Shown: positions 52,465 through 63,850, numbered from the stretch's first letter. The stretch: 64,000 bases of DNA from Heterohyrax brucei (GCA_028571685.1 CM053142.1:198640796-198704795), one strand, 5' to 3'. Notes: generated by a model from the letters alone, not told the origin. Translations and numbers: made by a program.

Positions 52465-54410
52465 GTCGTCACTGTCAGGTGTCATCAAGTTGGTCTGACT
52501 CTCAGTGACCCTGCGGGCAACAGACCAAAACACTGCCCTGTCCCACCCCACCCTCAGAGTCCCTGGGTTCAGCCACTCTGTCGCTCGTCTCCCCGAGGGT
52601 CTCCGTGAGGGTCTCCTTCTGTTTTTGCAGACAGCTTACCTTACCAAGTGTGATATCCTTTTCCAGAAACTGGTCCCTCTTGATGACACGTCCAAAATAT
52701 GGGAGACAAAGTCTCGCCATCCTTGCTTCTGAGCTTTTCGTTTGTACTTCTTCCCGGACAGGCATGTTCTGTCTTCTGGCAGTCCGTGGTACACTCAGCA
52801 TTCCTCACCGTAACACAAAGGCATCAGTTCCTCCTCCGCTACCAGCTGTCGCAGGCATATAAGACAGTTGAGGACAGCATGCCTTGGGTCAGGGACAATT
52901 AACCTGAAAGTGATGTCTTTGGTTTTTAATGCTTTGAAGAGATCCTTTGTAGCACATTTGCCCAGGGCAGCACACTGTGTGATTTCTTGACTGTTGCACC
53001 CATAGGTGTTGATTGTGGATCTGAGTAAAATGTCACCTTGACAATTCTGCTCTCTTTTCCATTTTTTGTGATGTTGTTTATTGGTGCAGTTGTGATTTTT
53101 TTTTTTTTAATGTTGAGATGTAATCCATAATTAAGGCTGTGGTCTATGAGCTTCATCAGTAAATACTTCAAGTTCTTTTCATTTTTAGCAAGTAAGACCG
53201 TGTCATCTGCCAGTCACAGGTTGTTAATGACTCTTTCTCCAATCTGATTCCCCATTCTTCCTCACATGGTCCCTATAGTTTCTTGGATTATTTGCATGGT
53301 ATACAGACTGAAGTAAATATGGTGAAGGGATACAACCCTGATGCCCACCTTTCTTAGTTTGAAACCACATGATGACCTCGTGCTCTGTTTGAATGACTGC
53401 CTCTTTGTCTCAGTACAGGTTCCACTTGAACACAATTTAGTGTATTGGAATTCTCGTTCTTCTCAGGGCTATTCATGATTTGTCATGATTCCTGGAGTTG
53501 GATTTCTTTGCATAGTCAATAAACACAGGTAAAGATCTTTCGGGTGCTCTCTGCTTCCAGCTGTGGTCCGTCAGAGGTGAGCAGTGGTAGCTGTGGCTGC
53601 TTGTCGTCTTTTGAATCTGTCTTGTGCTTCTGATAATCCCTGGGGTTGCACAGCAGCAACCACTTTTGAATGATCTTTAGCAAAGATTTGCTTTTGTGTA
53701 ATATTAGTGCTATCAATTTCTGCATTTGGTTGGATCACAGTCTTTGGAGATAGGCATAAACTTGGATCCCTTCGGGCTGGCTGGCTGGGCTGTGTTCACA
53801 GGTCTTAGCAGTGCTCAGCGCGGCCCTGTTTGTTGAAACATCTCAGCTGGTGTCCTGTCTCTTCCGGGAGCCTCGTTTGTTCACCAGTGCCTTCAGGGCA
53901 GCTGGGACTTCTTCCTCTAGTACAGTTGGTTCCTGCTCGCCTGTCACTTCCTGACGTGGCTGAACAGTAAGCATTTCTGCTGGCTGTGGTGACTTCTTCG
54001 ATGCATCCTGCTGACGCTTGATAAACCCAGAACGAATGGAGTGGGTGTGTGGAGTCCGTCAGTGTTGCAACTTGTGGCTGAGCATTTTCATCCAGTTCTT
54101 TCATTCTGAGGAATCTGAGCGTGTTTTTCCCCTTGGATCTCTGTCTCCGGCTCTCTGCATGTGTTGTTATGACGCTGTGTCTTCTCAGCTGCCCTGGAAA
54201 GTCTTGGGTTCCGCTCTTTTCCTGCATCATTTCTTCCTTTTGCTCTAGTGGCTCGATGTTCAAGAGCAAGCTTCAGAATGTCTTCTGACATCATTTTACG
54301 TCTTGTGTTTTTCTCCTGTGTTTTTAGAATGACCTCTTAATTTCTTGGTGGGTGACGTCTTTGATGTTGTTCCACAGCCAGTCCGGCCTCTCAGTCGTTA
54401 GTGTAGGTAG
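52465..54410 (-). mobile_element. RTE LINE, 5'-truncated
   Basis: It starts with the 3' end (tcatcaagttggtctgactc, cctcgtctccccgagggtct) and runs through the C-terminal and RT regions to the linker (ttgatgttgttccacagcc) near 54400. It is uninterrupted but full of stops. The endonuclease and 5' UTR are absent. Confidence 0.8.
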
Positions 54411-55245
54411 GGTTACGGTTTTTAAGTAGAAGTGTTAGAAAAAAGATAAATCTTGTCTGTTGCCACTTTTCTGTAAGTAATGGCTCACATAACTTTGAAA
54501 AGATCTGTAATCTCAAAGTAACAATTTAATGTGTTATAGATATGAGTTTTAGGGTTTTGTTTTGCATCAGAACAGTGTAAATGGCTGTACTTGAGTCTGA
54601 GGTAGACTAGCCTTGTAGAGTCCGGCAAAATTGATGGTCAGAGATAGGGAGGGAGGGTGGCTTAGGGGTTTCTTGGGGTGTCGTGGCAGACCTAGTGACT
54701 TACTGGGTGCACATGTGAGGAAGGCGGCAGCTGTGAGGACGGCCCTGGGTGTTACTCACAACGCAGGACAGCGGTGGGGGGCTGGGTGGTGGGAGCCCGC
54801 ATTATGAGATGTCTTGAGTCTGACTAGTCAAGACTGCTCTGGGAGACTTCGGGAATGTGTCTGGTGTTTGCTCGAGTGGGTGCTGGACACTGGCCGTGGG
54901 TTTGGGTGACACCGCCTTTCTCGTAGTTCCCTGCGTGTGGGAGACGTCAGGCTAGAGGCAAGGGCGGGGCGGGTAGGCCAGGGGACAAGCCGAGGGGAGG
55001 CAGTGTCCTGGGAGCTAGGTGGGCGGTGGTGTCTGTAGGGCTGAGCTCCAGCAGAGTGGCAGCCGGCAGGCAGTGCTGGCCTGTGAGCTGGCCTGGAGGG
55101 CCCCCCCTCAGAGCGGTGTGGGCAGGGTTGTCTCCAGTGGGCCTGTGGGAGTGCCCCTGGTCCTGGGTTTCCTGGACTTGGTTGTGGAGTTGCTGAGGAG
55201 AGGCCCCTGGAGGCGGGAGATGTGACCCTGGGACCTTTCTTACAG
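54411..55245. other. PPP6R2: Intron 1 3' end
   Basis: No gene or repeat is recognised. It ends with the acceptor ggacctttcttacag at 55245. A moderately CpG-rich stretch lies at 54940-55240. Confidence 0.6.
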
Positions 55246-55489
55246 CCCTGTGAGCAGTCATCATGTTCTGGAAGTTTGACTTGAGTACCACCTCGCATGT
55301 CGACAAGCTGCTGGACAAGGAGGGCGTGACCCTGCGGGAGCTGATGGACGAGGATGACCTCTTGCAGGAGTGCAAGGCCCAGAACCGCAGGCTACTGGAT
55401 TTCCTCTGCCAGCCGTGGTGCATGCGGGAGCTGGTGGGCCTCGTCACGCGGGACCCACCCCTGGACATGGAGGAGAAGGTCCGCTTCAA
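55246..55489 (+). CDS. PPP6R2: PPP6R2 (SAPS2) first coding exon
   Basis: PPP6R2 is a regulatory subunit of the Ser/Thr phosphatase PP6. Its SAPS domain binds the catalytic subunit PPP6C and acts with ankyrin-repeat subunits (ANKRD28/44/52). The exon follows acceptor cttacag and has 17 untranslated bases, then ATG at 55263 (A at -3). It encodes 75 whole codons from MFWKFDLSTTSHVDKLLDKE to DPPLDMEEKVRF plus two bases of a Lys codon. The donor is cttcaa/gtaggt, phase 2. The in-frame taa-like read-through (tag at 55491) is intronic. TSHVDKLLDKE and the acidic MDEDDLLQECKAQN segment fit PPP6R2 rather than R1 or R3 as I recall them. Family known, paralogue choice from memory. Confidence 0.95.
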
Positions 55490-56204
55490 GTAGGTGCCAC
55501 CACCGCACCGGGCTGGGCCAGGGGGCTGCTGTGCCGGGGGCTCTGTGTCCCTGGGGGGTTGCATGTCTCTGAGCAGAGCTGCTGTTTGGGGACAGCCGGC
55601 CACAAGGGTTTTGTCATCAAGCAGCTGTCTTTAAATGACCCACCCTGACTAAATCTGAGGAAGGCACACCCAGGTGTGCCTGAGTGCTACTGGCAGTCCA
55701 GAAGGGTTGACAGTCTAGGAGAAATCAGTGACAGAGGAGTCAGCAGGGAGAAAAGGGCCGCTTCTGGGAGCAGGCCTTCTGTGAGTGAGGAAGCGGTGTT
55801 TACCTGCCATCTCAGGTGAGCGCTAGGCAGGGAGGTGACCGAAAAGTGTGGTACAGCCACCAGGGAGTTTAGGAAGGAGCGGCGGGTCGGGAGGCAGAGG
55901 ACGGTGAGAGTGGAAGCTTCCCGCCCCTCTGCAGGAGTCGGCTCGTGATGCCTGATGTTGCTAAAGCCAGACGGAACCGAGCGTGCGCGTGTGCACCCTG
56001 TTCAGCAGTTCGGAGAACAGTGGGGAGAAAGCGAACGGGGTCTGTAGTGAGAGCTGTGAGAAACGTGACCGGGGGAGGGCCCCGGGGTGCTGCGGGGCCG
56101 GGGCTGCGTTTCACAACCTTCTCATAGTGTTTGCTCTTTGAAGCACATATTTGATTGCTTTGATTGAAAATATTAAAACGTATTTTTGAGACCAGGAGTG
56201 GGAT

Positions 56205-56292
56205 GGACAGGTGGGGGGGGTGGGGGGGGTCGCGTGGCGGTGGGTGGGTGTGGGTGGTGGGTGGGTGTGGGTGGTGGGTGGGTGGGTGGCTT
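56205..56292 (+). repeat. G-rich (GGTGGGTGTG)n tract
   Basis: G runs of 8 and 8-9 (about 56212-56228) are followed by repeats of ggtgggtgggtgtgggtggt. Many runs of three or more G lie within short spacing, so the strand can form G-quadruplexes. Confidence 0.85.
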
Positions 56293-58574
56293 TTTAAAGG
56301 TGAGAAGATGAAGGCGTGTAGAGAACGGGCTGCAGTGCGGTGGCTGCGAGTGGCTGCAGAGGAGGCGCTGGTGGGCCCTCGGGAGTCCAGCCCTCGGGGC
56401 CCCGGCTGCTGGCCCGGGCTGGGCCCTGACGGACGCCCGGCTGCTGCGTGCAGCCTCGCTGTGGTCTTAGAGCCTCAGGTCTCACCCGCAGACCTGGGCA
56501 GGCACACGCTCACTTCTCGCTCGTTCTGGAGCTTGGGCTAGGAAGAGACCCTCTTCCCAGAAGTGGAGAGTAAGGCCGAGCGGTGCCTGCTCTGGGAGGC
56601 AGCTCGCGCTGCTTCTGTCTCCGCTGGAAGGCTGAGGCTGCTCTGGGCCGGTGGGCCTGTGGGCCCTCTCTGTCTGAGCCCTCAGGGCTAGGAGCGGCGG
56701 CTCTGTGACCCAGCCATGTGCCTGGATGGTCTGTTTGCTGGGCTCTGGGCCTTTTGAGAAGAGAGATGGAAGAGCCAGCAGACAGACATCAGGGTAACAT
56801 GCGTGTTGCTCGTCAAGCAGATGGGAAGGTGGTTGGTGATGCCAGGCTGCGGGTCTCACGTCCCCGTCTCAGCATGAGCCAGAGCGCCTCAGCCGGTGAG
56901 AAGCTAAGCTCGCTGGCCATGTGAGGGCCAGAGCCTGGCACGTCTAGTCCAGCCTTCCCCCGTGACTCCTGGGGGCGCAGAGGGAACAGGGAGCTGGGCT
57001 GGCAGAGCTTTCTGTCCCCTACATGGTGCTTCCTGAGCTCTCCAGCCCTGCGCCAGTGGCTCGCCGTCCGTGTGTCCTGTCCTGTCAGCAGCTTCCTCCT
57101 CGCAGTGTCCCTCCTTGTAGCCGGTGGTCTTTTCTCAAGCAGTGTCTTGCAGAAGGCCACAGAGGTCCTGCCTGTGGCGGTCGGGCGCACCTGGGGACGT
57201 GGTTTGCTCGCACTTGGTTGATGCTCCGCGTCGGGCGTCCGGGTGCGGTGTGCGGTCCTCACTCCCTCCTCCCCCACAGAGCAGGGCGGTCTTTTCTAGT
57301 CTGTTTCGTCTCGAAACATCTGGTAATGTGACAGTGTTGTGGTCTTTTTGTTGGATTTTTGTTTTCTGTGCTGGGTTTTGTTGGCCCTCTCGTTGGAATT
57401 CCTGGGCAGATGTTCCTGTGTTTGGTGGTGTCGCTCCCTTCCCATTTTCTTCTGTTTTCTGGGACTGCAGGTGAGGGCGTAGACCACCGGAGTTACCACT
57501 TTAGTCTTCTAGCGTTGGCTCTTCCTGTCTGTCGGTGTCTTCTTCTGTGTCTGAGGGTTACGTCTTCAACTTCTGTCTTCTCTTCCTTCTGTCGATGCTC
57601 ACAGCTCGGCGTCGTGGTTCTTATTTCTAACAGGTCGTTCTAATAGCGTTTGCTTCTTAGTCTGTGGTGGCCTAGTTTTGTTTTCTAAGTTTCCTCCTGT
57701 TCTCTGCTGTCTCTCTCTCTCCTCTCGGTGGTGTGGTTGTTGGTGGTGTTCCTCCTGAGATGGGCGGTGAGACCCTGCCCACAGGTTGTGGTGTCTGCTC
57801 GTGGTGCCCAGACGAGACCTCTCACCTCCTGTGGGCTGACCTTGTGCACCTGCTGCGGGCTGACCGCGCTGGCAGTCACAGCCCTGCAGTCAGGTGGTGA
57901 CCCCCCTGGTGGTTCCTTGTTGTCTTGTCTGCCCCTCCAGGAAGGAACCCTTCCAGCCACCAGCGCTGCAGGGGGCGCTGCAGGGAAGACAGGCTGGCAT
58001 GGCACTGTCAGCACTGTCGTTAACAGGTCCCTGTCCCAGTGCCCAAGCCTCCTGGGTCAGTAGCTGCTCTGACTGCTTTTTCCATGAGTGAATCTCTGAC
58101 ACCCTCTAAGGGGCTGGCACCTGCCGTACGCTCTAGCCCCAAGCCTACAGGAGTCCTGGCTGCTGCCCTCCTTCCCAGCCCTCTTGGGCTGCCCGTCCTC
58201 TTGCCCAGTGTGCTGTGCATCCTCCACTAGTGCTCATCACAACCACACCGGGTAGCCCATCATCTGACCGGACCCTAACGCTGTAGAGCAGACCCTGGGC
58301 CACCCCATCTCACACACACAGGCACTGAAGACCAGAGAACCTAGGCTGAGATAGTGTCAGCCCAGGGCTGGGGTGGAGGCAGCCCGGGGCTGGGGTGGAG
58401 GCAGCCTGGACTGCATGCCTGGCACTTGGCCCCTGTTGCACTGATAGTTGGTCTTCCTTTGCCTTCTCTCCCAGACTGCAGTAACACACTTGCACTGGTT
58501 CTGGGTGTGTAGACCTTTCTCCTGGTCCAGGCCTGCTTACTTAAGTGCTGCTGGGCCTCTGCTCAGAACTTGCC

Positions 58575-58855
58575 ACATGTGCAGAGGGTGTGGTGTGTGC
58601 ACCGGGTGCCTCGTGTGCAGTGGGTGTGGTGTGTGCACAGGGTGCTGTATGTACAAAGGACGCAGTGTGTACAGAGGACGCAGTGTGTACAGAGGACACA
58701 GTAGGCACAGGGTGCAGGGGGCACAGTGGGCTGAGTGTACAGAGGGTGCCTTGTGCACAGAGGGTGCAGTGGTTACAGAGGGTGTGGTGGGTGCAGAGGG
58801 TGCGGTGGGTGCAAGGGTGCGGTGGGTGCAGAGGGTGTGGTGGGTGCAACAAGTG
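58575..58855 (+). repeat. 18-bp minisatellite
   Basis: Roughly 15 imperfect units of the type gcagagggtgtggtgggt, each containing (a/g)cagaggg or acagagga. The period is 18 bases, a multiple of three, so open frames with a six-residue period appear on both strands (for example 58448-58927). These are a by-product of the repeat. Confidence 0.9.
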
Positions 58856-59027
58856 CAGAGATCAGGGTCTGGAAATGGAGGTACCCAAAAATGTGTTTTA
58901 AAAATTAAGAGTTTTGTGGAGTCATAAGTATATTACGCCTCAGAGTAATAGTCACTTATTTCATTTGTCTGAAGTCTGTTCAGTGTTTTGTTCTCAGGGC
59001 ATGGATTCGCCTGCTACCAGATTATTC

Positions 59028-59166
59028 AGAGCCTTGGTGCGCAATCGTTAGAGCTGGACTCCACAGCTGCTCCTTGGAAACCCTGTGGGGCAGTTCTAGT
59101 CTGTCCTGTAAAGGTCACAGTTGGGCTGAATTGACTGAGAGAAATGGGTTTGGTTTTGTTGGTTTA
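59028..59166 (+). mobile_element. AfroSINE just upstream of a PPP6R2 exon
   Basis: gcgcaatcgttagagctgga, tgctccttggaaaccctgtg, then gctgaattgactgagagaaa and tttggttttgttggttt. It ends about 80 bases before the acceptor at 59245. Confidence 0.8.
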
Positions 59167-59245
59167 GGCAGAGTATTTAAGCAATTTCCTGAGTGTCTCG
59201 ATAAGTCTAATTTCACCTTCAGTTGCTTGGTTTGTGCCCTCTCAG

Positions 59246-59432
59246 ATACCCAAACACAGCCTGTGAGCTTCTGACCTCTGATGTGCCACAGATCAATGAC
59301 AAGCTGGGAGGGGACGAGACTTTGCTGAGCCTGTTGTACGACTTCCTGGACCACGAGCCTCCCCTCAACCCTCTCCTGGCCAGCTTCTTCAGCAAGACGC
59401 TCGGCAACCTCATTGCAAGGAAAACTGAACAG
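59246..59432 (+). CDS. PPP6R2: PPP6R2 (SAPS2) second coding exon
   Basis: After acceptor ctctcag the exon starts with a, completing the Lys codon of the previous exon (aa+a), then encodes 62 residues from [15 protein letters not shown] through [20 protein letters not shown] to IARKTEQ. It ends cag/gtaggt in phase 0. The [10 protein letters not shown] motif is the conserved start of the SAPS-domain helical repeat region shared by PPP6R1-3. DHEPPLNP is the PPP6R2 form as I recall it. The exon is 187 nt, has no stops and shows no disruption. Later exons lie beyond the window. Confidence 0.95.
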
Positions 59433-59845
59433 GTAGGTCAGCTGAGACGGCTTGGTGACAGCAGGTTGTCTCTATTGGTGATACCATGTCCCATTGTTGC
59501 CAGGGCCCACTGCGTCTGCTGTGGGAGGCCTATGGGGCCTGGGGACTGCTGACAAGTGGCTCAGGTTCTGAATAAGGAGTTTGCCAAGGAATGTTGCTGC
59601 TGGCCAGCACTGGACTGAGGTGCACCTAGCACAGTGCTAGGAGCTGCCCAGCTCCATCGGTGCCAGAACTGGCTGCTGCTGTCCCAGCGCAGAGATGGGC
59701 CCGGAGCAGCCTTCATCACGCAGGCACTTGGGATGTCACCTGTGCGGTCCATGGCCAGCACCTAACATTCCTGCCAGTCTTGGTTTTAGCCACGGTGTGG
59801 GTATAGATCATTGTGGTTCTAATTTGCCTCTCCCTGGTGACTGAG
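59433..59845 (+). other. PPP6R2: PPP6R2 next intron, 5' part
   Basis: It starts with donor gtaggtcag. No gene or repeat is recognised up to the AfroSINE. Confidence 0.7.
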
Positions 59846-60002
59846 GGAGCCCTCGTGGCACAGTGGTTCAGAGCGCGGCTGCCAGCCCAGAGGCTGTCCG
59901 TTGGCCTCCATCGGCTGCTCCTTGGAAGCCCTGCGGGGCGGGTCTGCTCTGTCCTGGAGGACCCCTGTGAATTGGAATCGGCTGCATGATGAGTTTGGTT
60001 GG
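59846..60002 (+). mobile_element. AfroSINE
   Basis: agccctcgtggcacagtggt, tgctccttggaagccctgcg, then gtgaattggaatcggctgca. Confidence 0.8.
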
Positions 60003-60004
60003 TG

Positions 60005-60645
60005 ACTGATGAGGTCAAATACTATTCGTGGGTTTATTGGCCATTTGGGTATCTTCTTGTGACTTTTCTTCACCGTTTTCTTTCAGACTCTCTTTTTCTT
60101 TTTGATTTGTAGTTTAATTCTTTGTATTTTCTGGATACAAATCCTTTACTAATTTTGTGTTGTAACCATCTTTTTCCACTGTGCCTTTTTTATTTCTCTT
60201 AATGGTATCTTTTAATGAGTGGAAGTTATAATTGTAATATAATCCAATCTGTTATTTTTATCTCATGTGTGTGTGGTTTATGGTGTGTCTGTGTGTGTTC
60301 CAGTAAGAAACCTTTGCCTACCCCAATGCCATGATCCTCTTCTTTTGTATTTCCTCTGAGAATCATTATTGTTCTGCCTGTCATTTTCCTACAGTCTACC
60401 TGAAACAGATTCTTGTGAATGGCGTAAGATTGGAGTGTTGACCTGCTCTTCTTTCTGCTTTGGATATGGGTGTCCTGTTGTCCAAGCAGCCTGTGCCCAT
60501 ATGACTGTCCCTGTCTCATTGTTTGCACTAACCCCCTTGTTGCATGTGTGCGTGTCTATCTCTAGACTCAGTTCTGTTCCATCGTTTTGTCTGTCTGTAC
60601 TTGGACAGGTCAGTGCTGTCTCGGTGGCAATAGCTTTACACTAAG
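60005..60645 (-). mobile_element. Old LINE-1 ORF2 3' region
   Basis: gtttattggccatttgggta, gtttaattctttgtattttctgg and aacctttgcctaccccaatg match an ancient L1 in reverse. It is diverged. Confidence 0.65.
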
Positions 60646-60649
60646 TCCT

Positions 60650-61530
60650 GGTGTTCCAGAGCCCTAACTGTGCCCATGTAGACCCTGTGTACCAGGAGGC
60701 AGTCATTCAAACAGAACAGGTGGGCACTGGGTGGTTTTAAACCAGTAAAGGTGTGAGTCAGGGTTGTATCCTCTCATCAGGTGTACACTTGTGAGTTGAG
60801 CAGCTAACCCAAGAAGCCGGACTACATGAAGAAGAGCAGGGTATCTGAGCTGGAGGAAGACTCCTCAGCAGATTCAGTGTACGTTACACTTCAACATAAA
60901 GAAAAACACAGATCTGCCCAACTGGATCAATAGGTAGCATCTCGATAAAGGGGAAGAGATTAGAGTTGTGAGGGATTTCATTTCACTGAGATCCATAATC
61001 ACTGCCTGTAGAAGCAGCAGTCAGGAACTCAGATGACACATTGCATTGAACTAATCTGCTGCAAAGGCCTTCTTTAAAGCTTTGAAAAGCAAACATGTCT
61101 CTTTGAGGCCTGTGGTGTGCCTGACCCCAGCCTGGGTGTTCTCAGTTGCCTCATCAGCATGCGAAAGGTAGACAGTCGGCACGGTCTGTATGTGAATCTT
61201 GCCTTTGAGTTGCAGCGTTTGAGAAGAGCAGCGAGCACACCACTGACTGCCTGCGGGCCGACGGGTCTCTCTTGGAAGAAGTACGACCAGGATCCTTCTT
61301 AGACGCAAGACAGTGAGGCTTCGCGTTAGGCACTGAGGCCTTGCTGTTAGAAGGGACCAGTCCCTGGAGAAGGACGTCGTGCTGGACAATGTAGAGGGTC
61401 ATCAAAGCAGAGGAAGACCTGTAACCCGATGGATTGACGCAGCATCAGCAGTGGGTTCAACGTGGCGGTGATTTGTGAGGGTGATGTGGTTAATGATAGG
61501 TCACTCTGAGTCTGATGAGACCTAAATCAA
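60650..61530 (+). mobile_element. RTE LINE, 5'-truncated
   Basis: Forward: gaggcagtcattcaaacagaac, ggtgtgagtcagggttgtat, then the C-terminal region and 3' end tcactctgagtctgatgaga. Heavily broken. Confidence 0.75.
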
Positions 61531-61910
61531 GTCCTGATATCTGATAGTGAGTTCTCTGAATTTGTTTTTCCTTGAGATGTTTTCACTCGTCTGTGCCCTT
61601 TGCATTCATGTGTGATTCACAAGGAATCTATCAGTTTCCGTACTGAAAACCTACAGCAGTTTTAATTAGGTTTGCACACGAAGTCTGGCAGGTCACAGTC
61701 AGCCTGCACTTGTGAAGTTTTACAGGACACACCCATGCCTGTTGACTTCTCTGCTGGTGGTTTCTGGCTACAGTTGTGACGTTGTGCGGTTGCTGCAGAG
61801 ACCATGTGGCCCATAAAGCCTGAGGTGTTTGTTATCCAGCTATTTATGGAAGACTGTGCCATTCCCTGATGTAGGTCAGTTGGGTAGAATTGAGACCCTA
61901 GTAGTCTCAC
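61531..61910. other. Intron sequence, no feature seen
   Basis: I recognise no gene or repeat here. Confidence 0.4.
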
Positions 61911-62075
61911 GGGAAACCCTGGTGGTGTAGTGGGTTAAGTGTTAACGTCTGCTGAGCCGACCAAAAGGTCAGCAGTTCCGATGTGTCAGGTGCTGCTTGG
62001 AAACGGTATGGGGCAGTTCTGCTCTGACCTGTAGGGTCACTGTGAGTTGGCCCTGACTTGACAGCAGTGGGTTTG
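61911..62075 (+). mobile_element. AfroSINE, nearly complete
   Basis: gggaaaccctggtggtgtag, ccaaaaggtcagcagttccg, then gttggccctgacttgacagc. Confidence 0.9.
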
Positions 62076-62089
62076 ACAGTCTGATGGGA

Positions 62090-62245
62090 GAACCTGGTGG
62101 CACAGTTGTTACGGGCTCCAGCAGCTAAAGGTAAGGTCGGCAGTTCCGATCTGCCAGGCGCTGCTCAGAAACTCTGGGGCAGTGCTGCTGTCCTGTGGAG
62201 TCGCTGTGAGTCAGAACTGACTTGACAGCAGTGGATTTGATTTTT
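62090..62245 (+). mobile_element. AfroSINE, nearly complete
   Basis: gagaacctggtggcacagtt, gtaaggtcggcagttccgat, then gagtcagaactgacttgaca. It follows the previous copy by 14 bases in the same orientation. Confidence 0.9.
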
Positions 62246-62299
62246 ACTGGGCAGTCGTATGACTGGTGATCCATGGAGATGATACATCCCTCTGTCTTG

Positions 62300-63850
62300 T
62301 CGTTGTTAGGTGCCGCCACGTGGGTCCTGAGCAGTGGGGACCCTGTGCGATGTGGGGCGCCGTCGTCCCCGCTGCCGTCCCTCCTGAGCCCGCTGCGGCA
62401 GCCGCTGGGGCAGCCGGCCCCCGAGGGTCAGCGTCTTCTCTGCCAGTCCTGCTGTCCTTCTCCAGTGACTGATCCCTCCTGTTAACATGTCCAAAGTGTG
62501 TGAGACTTGCTTCCGAGGAGCAGTCTGCTTGTCTTCCAAACCAGAGCTGTTCCTCCTTTTGGCAGTCGGCGGTACATTCAGTGTTCTTTGCGTGTGTCCC
62601 GGTTCAGAGGTAGCAGTTCTTCCTTCTCCAGCTTCTGCCATGTGCGTGAGGTGATTGCAAACACTGTGGCTTGGGTCAGACACAGCCTCCTTCATCCTCA
62701 AGGTGACATCTTTGCTTTTCAGCACTTTAAAGAGGTCATTTGCAGCTGGTTTGCCTGATACCATGTGTCTTTGGATTTTTTTAATGATTTCACCAGTGTT
62801 TTATTTTTGTTCTTCTTGACCTTTTCATTTTTTATTGTGCTTTAAGAGAAAGTTTACGATCCAAGACAGTTTCTCCTACAGAAGCACACACACATTTATT
62901 ATATGACCTCAGCTGCTCACCCCACCCTTTGACACTCCTCCTCTCCACCCTGATTTCCCACGTCTGTTTAGCCAGCTCCTGTGCCCTCTACGTTCTCAGC
63001 TCGCATGCAGGCAGGAGCTGCCCAGTTTGTCTCCCGTATCTAGTTTAACCGGGGAGCACACTCTTCTCTTTGTCTCAAGAGCTGGATTTGGGAATGGTGA
63101 TTTCTTGACTGCTGCTTCTGTGGGTGTTGATTGAAGACCCAGGTGAAATGAAATCCTTGACAACCTCCGGCTTTTCTCCATTTATCACGATACTGCTTTT
63201 TGGTCCACTTGTGAGGATTTTCGTGTTCTTTATGTTGAGGTAGAATCCGTATTGAAAGCTGTGGCCTTTGATCTTTATCAGTAAGCCCTCCAAACCCTCT
63301 TCCCTTTCAGCAGGCAGGGTGCGCCCGCTGCGTAAGGCAGGTTGTAAACGGAGCTTCCTCCAGCCCTCGTGGTTTTCGTCATGCAGTCCAGCTTCTCAGG
63401 TCACTCGCTCAGCGCGGAGACTGGATAGGTGTGATCAGAGGGTGCAACCCTGACGCACACTTCTCCTGACTTTAAACTGTGCACGCGTCCCCTTGTTCTG
63501 TTCCCACGACGCCCTCTGCATCCGTGTACAGGTCCCTCATGAGCACAGTCGGATGTTCTGGAGTTCCCATTCTCCGCGTTGTTATCCACGTCTGTTCTTG
63601 ACCCTCACAGTTGGTGAAACACAAGTAAACGTCTTTCCTGGATTCTCGGCTTTCAGCCGGGATCCGTCTGATGTCAGCCGTGATGTCTCTTGTTCTACAT
63701 CCTCTTCTGAATCTGGCTTGAATTTCCGGCAGCTCCTTGTCGACAGGCTCCCACAGCTGCTTTTGAAGGATCTTCACCAGGTTTTCACTTGCGTGTGATA
63801 CACTGATGATACTGTTTGATCATTTCTGCGTTTGGATGGGTCACCTTTCT
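62300..63850 (-). mobile_element. RTE LINE with L1 tail insert
   Basis: Reverse: gtcgttgttaggtgccgcca (3' end), the C-terminal and RT regions, to gatactgtttgatcatttctgcg near 63830. An L1 3' tail splits it at about 62783-63098. A 101-codon frame (63472-63777, minus) holds the RT-region remnant VYLCFTNCEGQEQTW, where the usual FIDY-KAFD motif is destroyed. Confidence 0.8.
62783..63098 (-). mobile_element. LINE-1-type 3' tail
   Basis: ttttttattgtgctttaaga, gagaaagtttacgatccaag, then ggcaggagctgcccagtttg. The RTE stops at about ttggattttt and resumes at gtgatttcttgactgctgct. Confidence 0.6.

Larger units (their letters stand above)
55490..59245 (+). other. PPP6R2: PPP6R2 intron between the two coding exons
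   Basis: 3.76 kb, donor gtaggt and acceptor tgccctctcag. It contains a G-rich repeat (56205-56292), an 18-bp minisatellite (58575-58855) and an AfroSINE (59028-59166). The rest shows no gene or recognised repeat, although 55930-56110 and 56340-56480 are CpG-rich. Confidence 0.85.

Noticed and set aside
55019-55648. Other-frame and antisense open frames over the PPP6R2 exon (up to 218 codons)
   Set aside because: They are shadows of the conserved exon and its GC-rich surroundings. Only the MFWKFDL frame matches a known protein and has correct splice sites.
58448-58927. A Cys/Gly repeat protein (159 codons)
   Set aside because: It comes from an 18-bp minisatellite in an intron. The reverse strand is open too, for the same reason.
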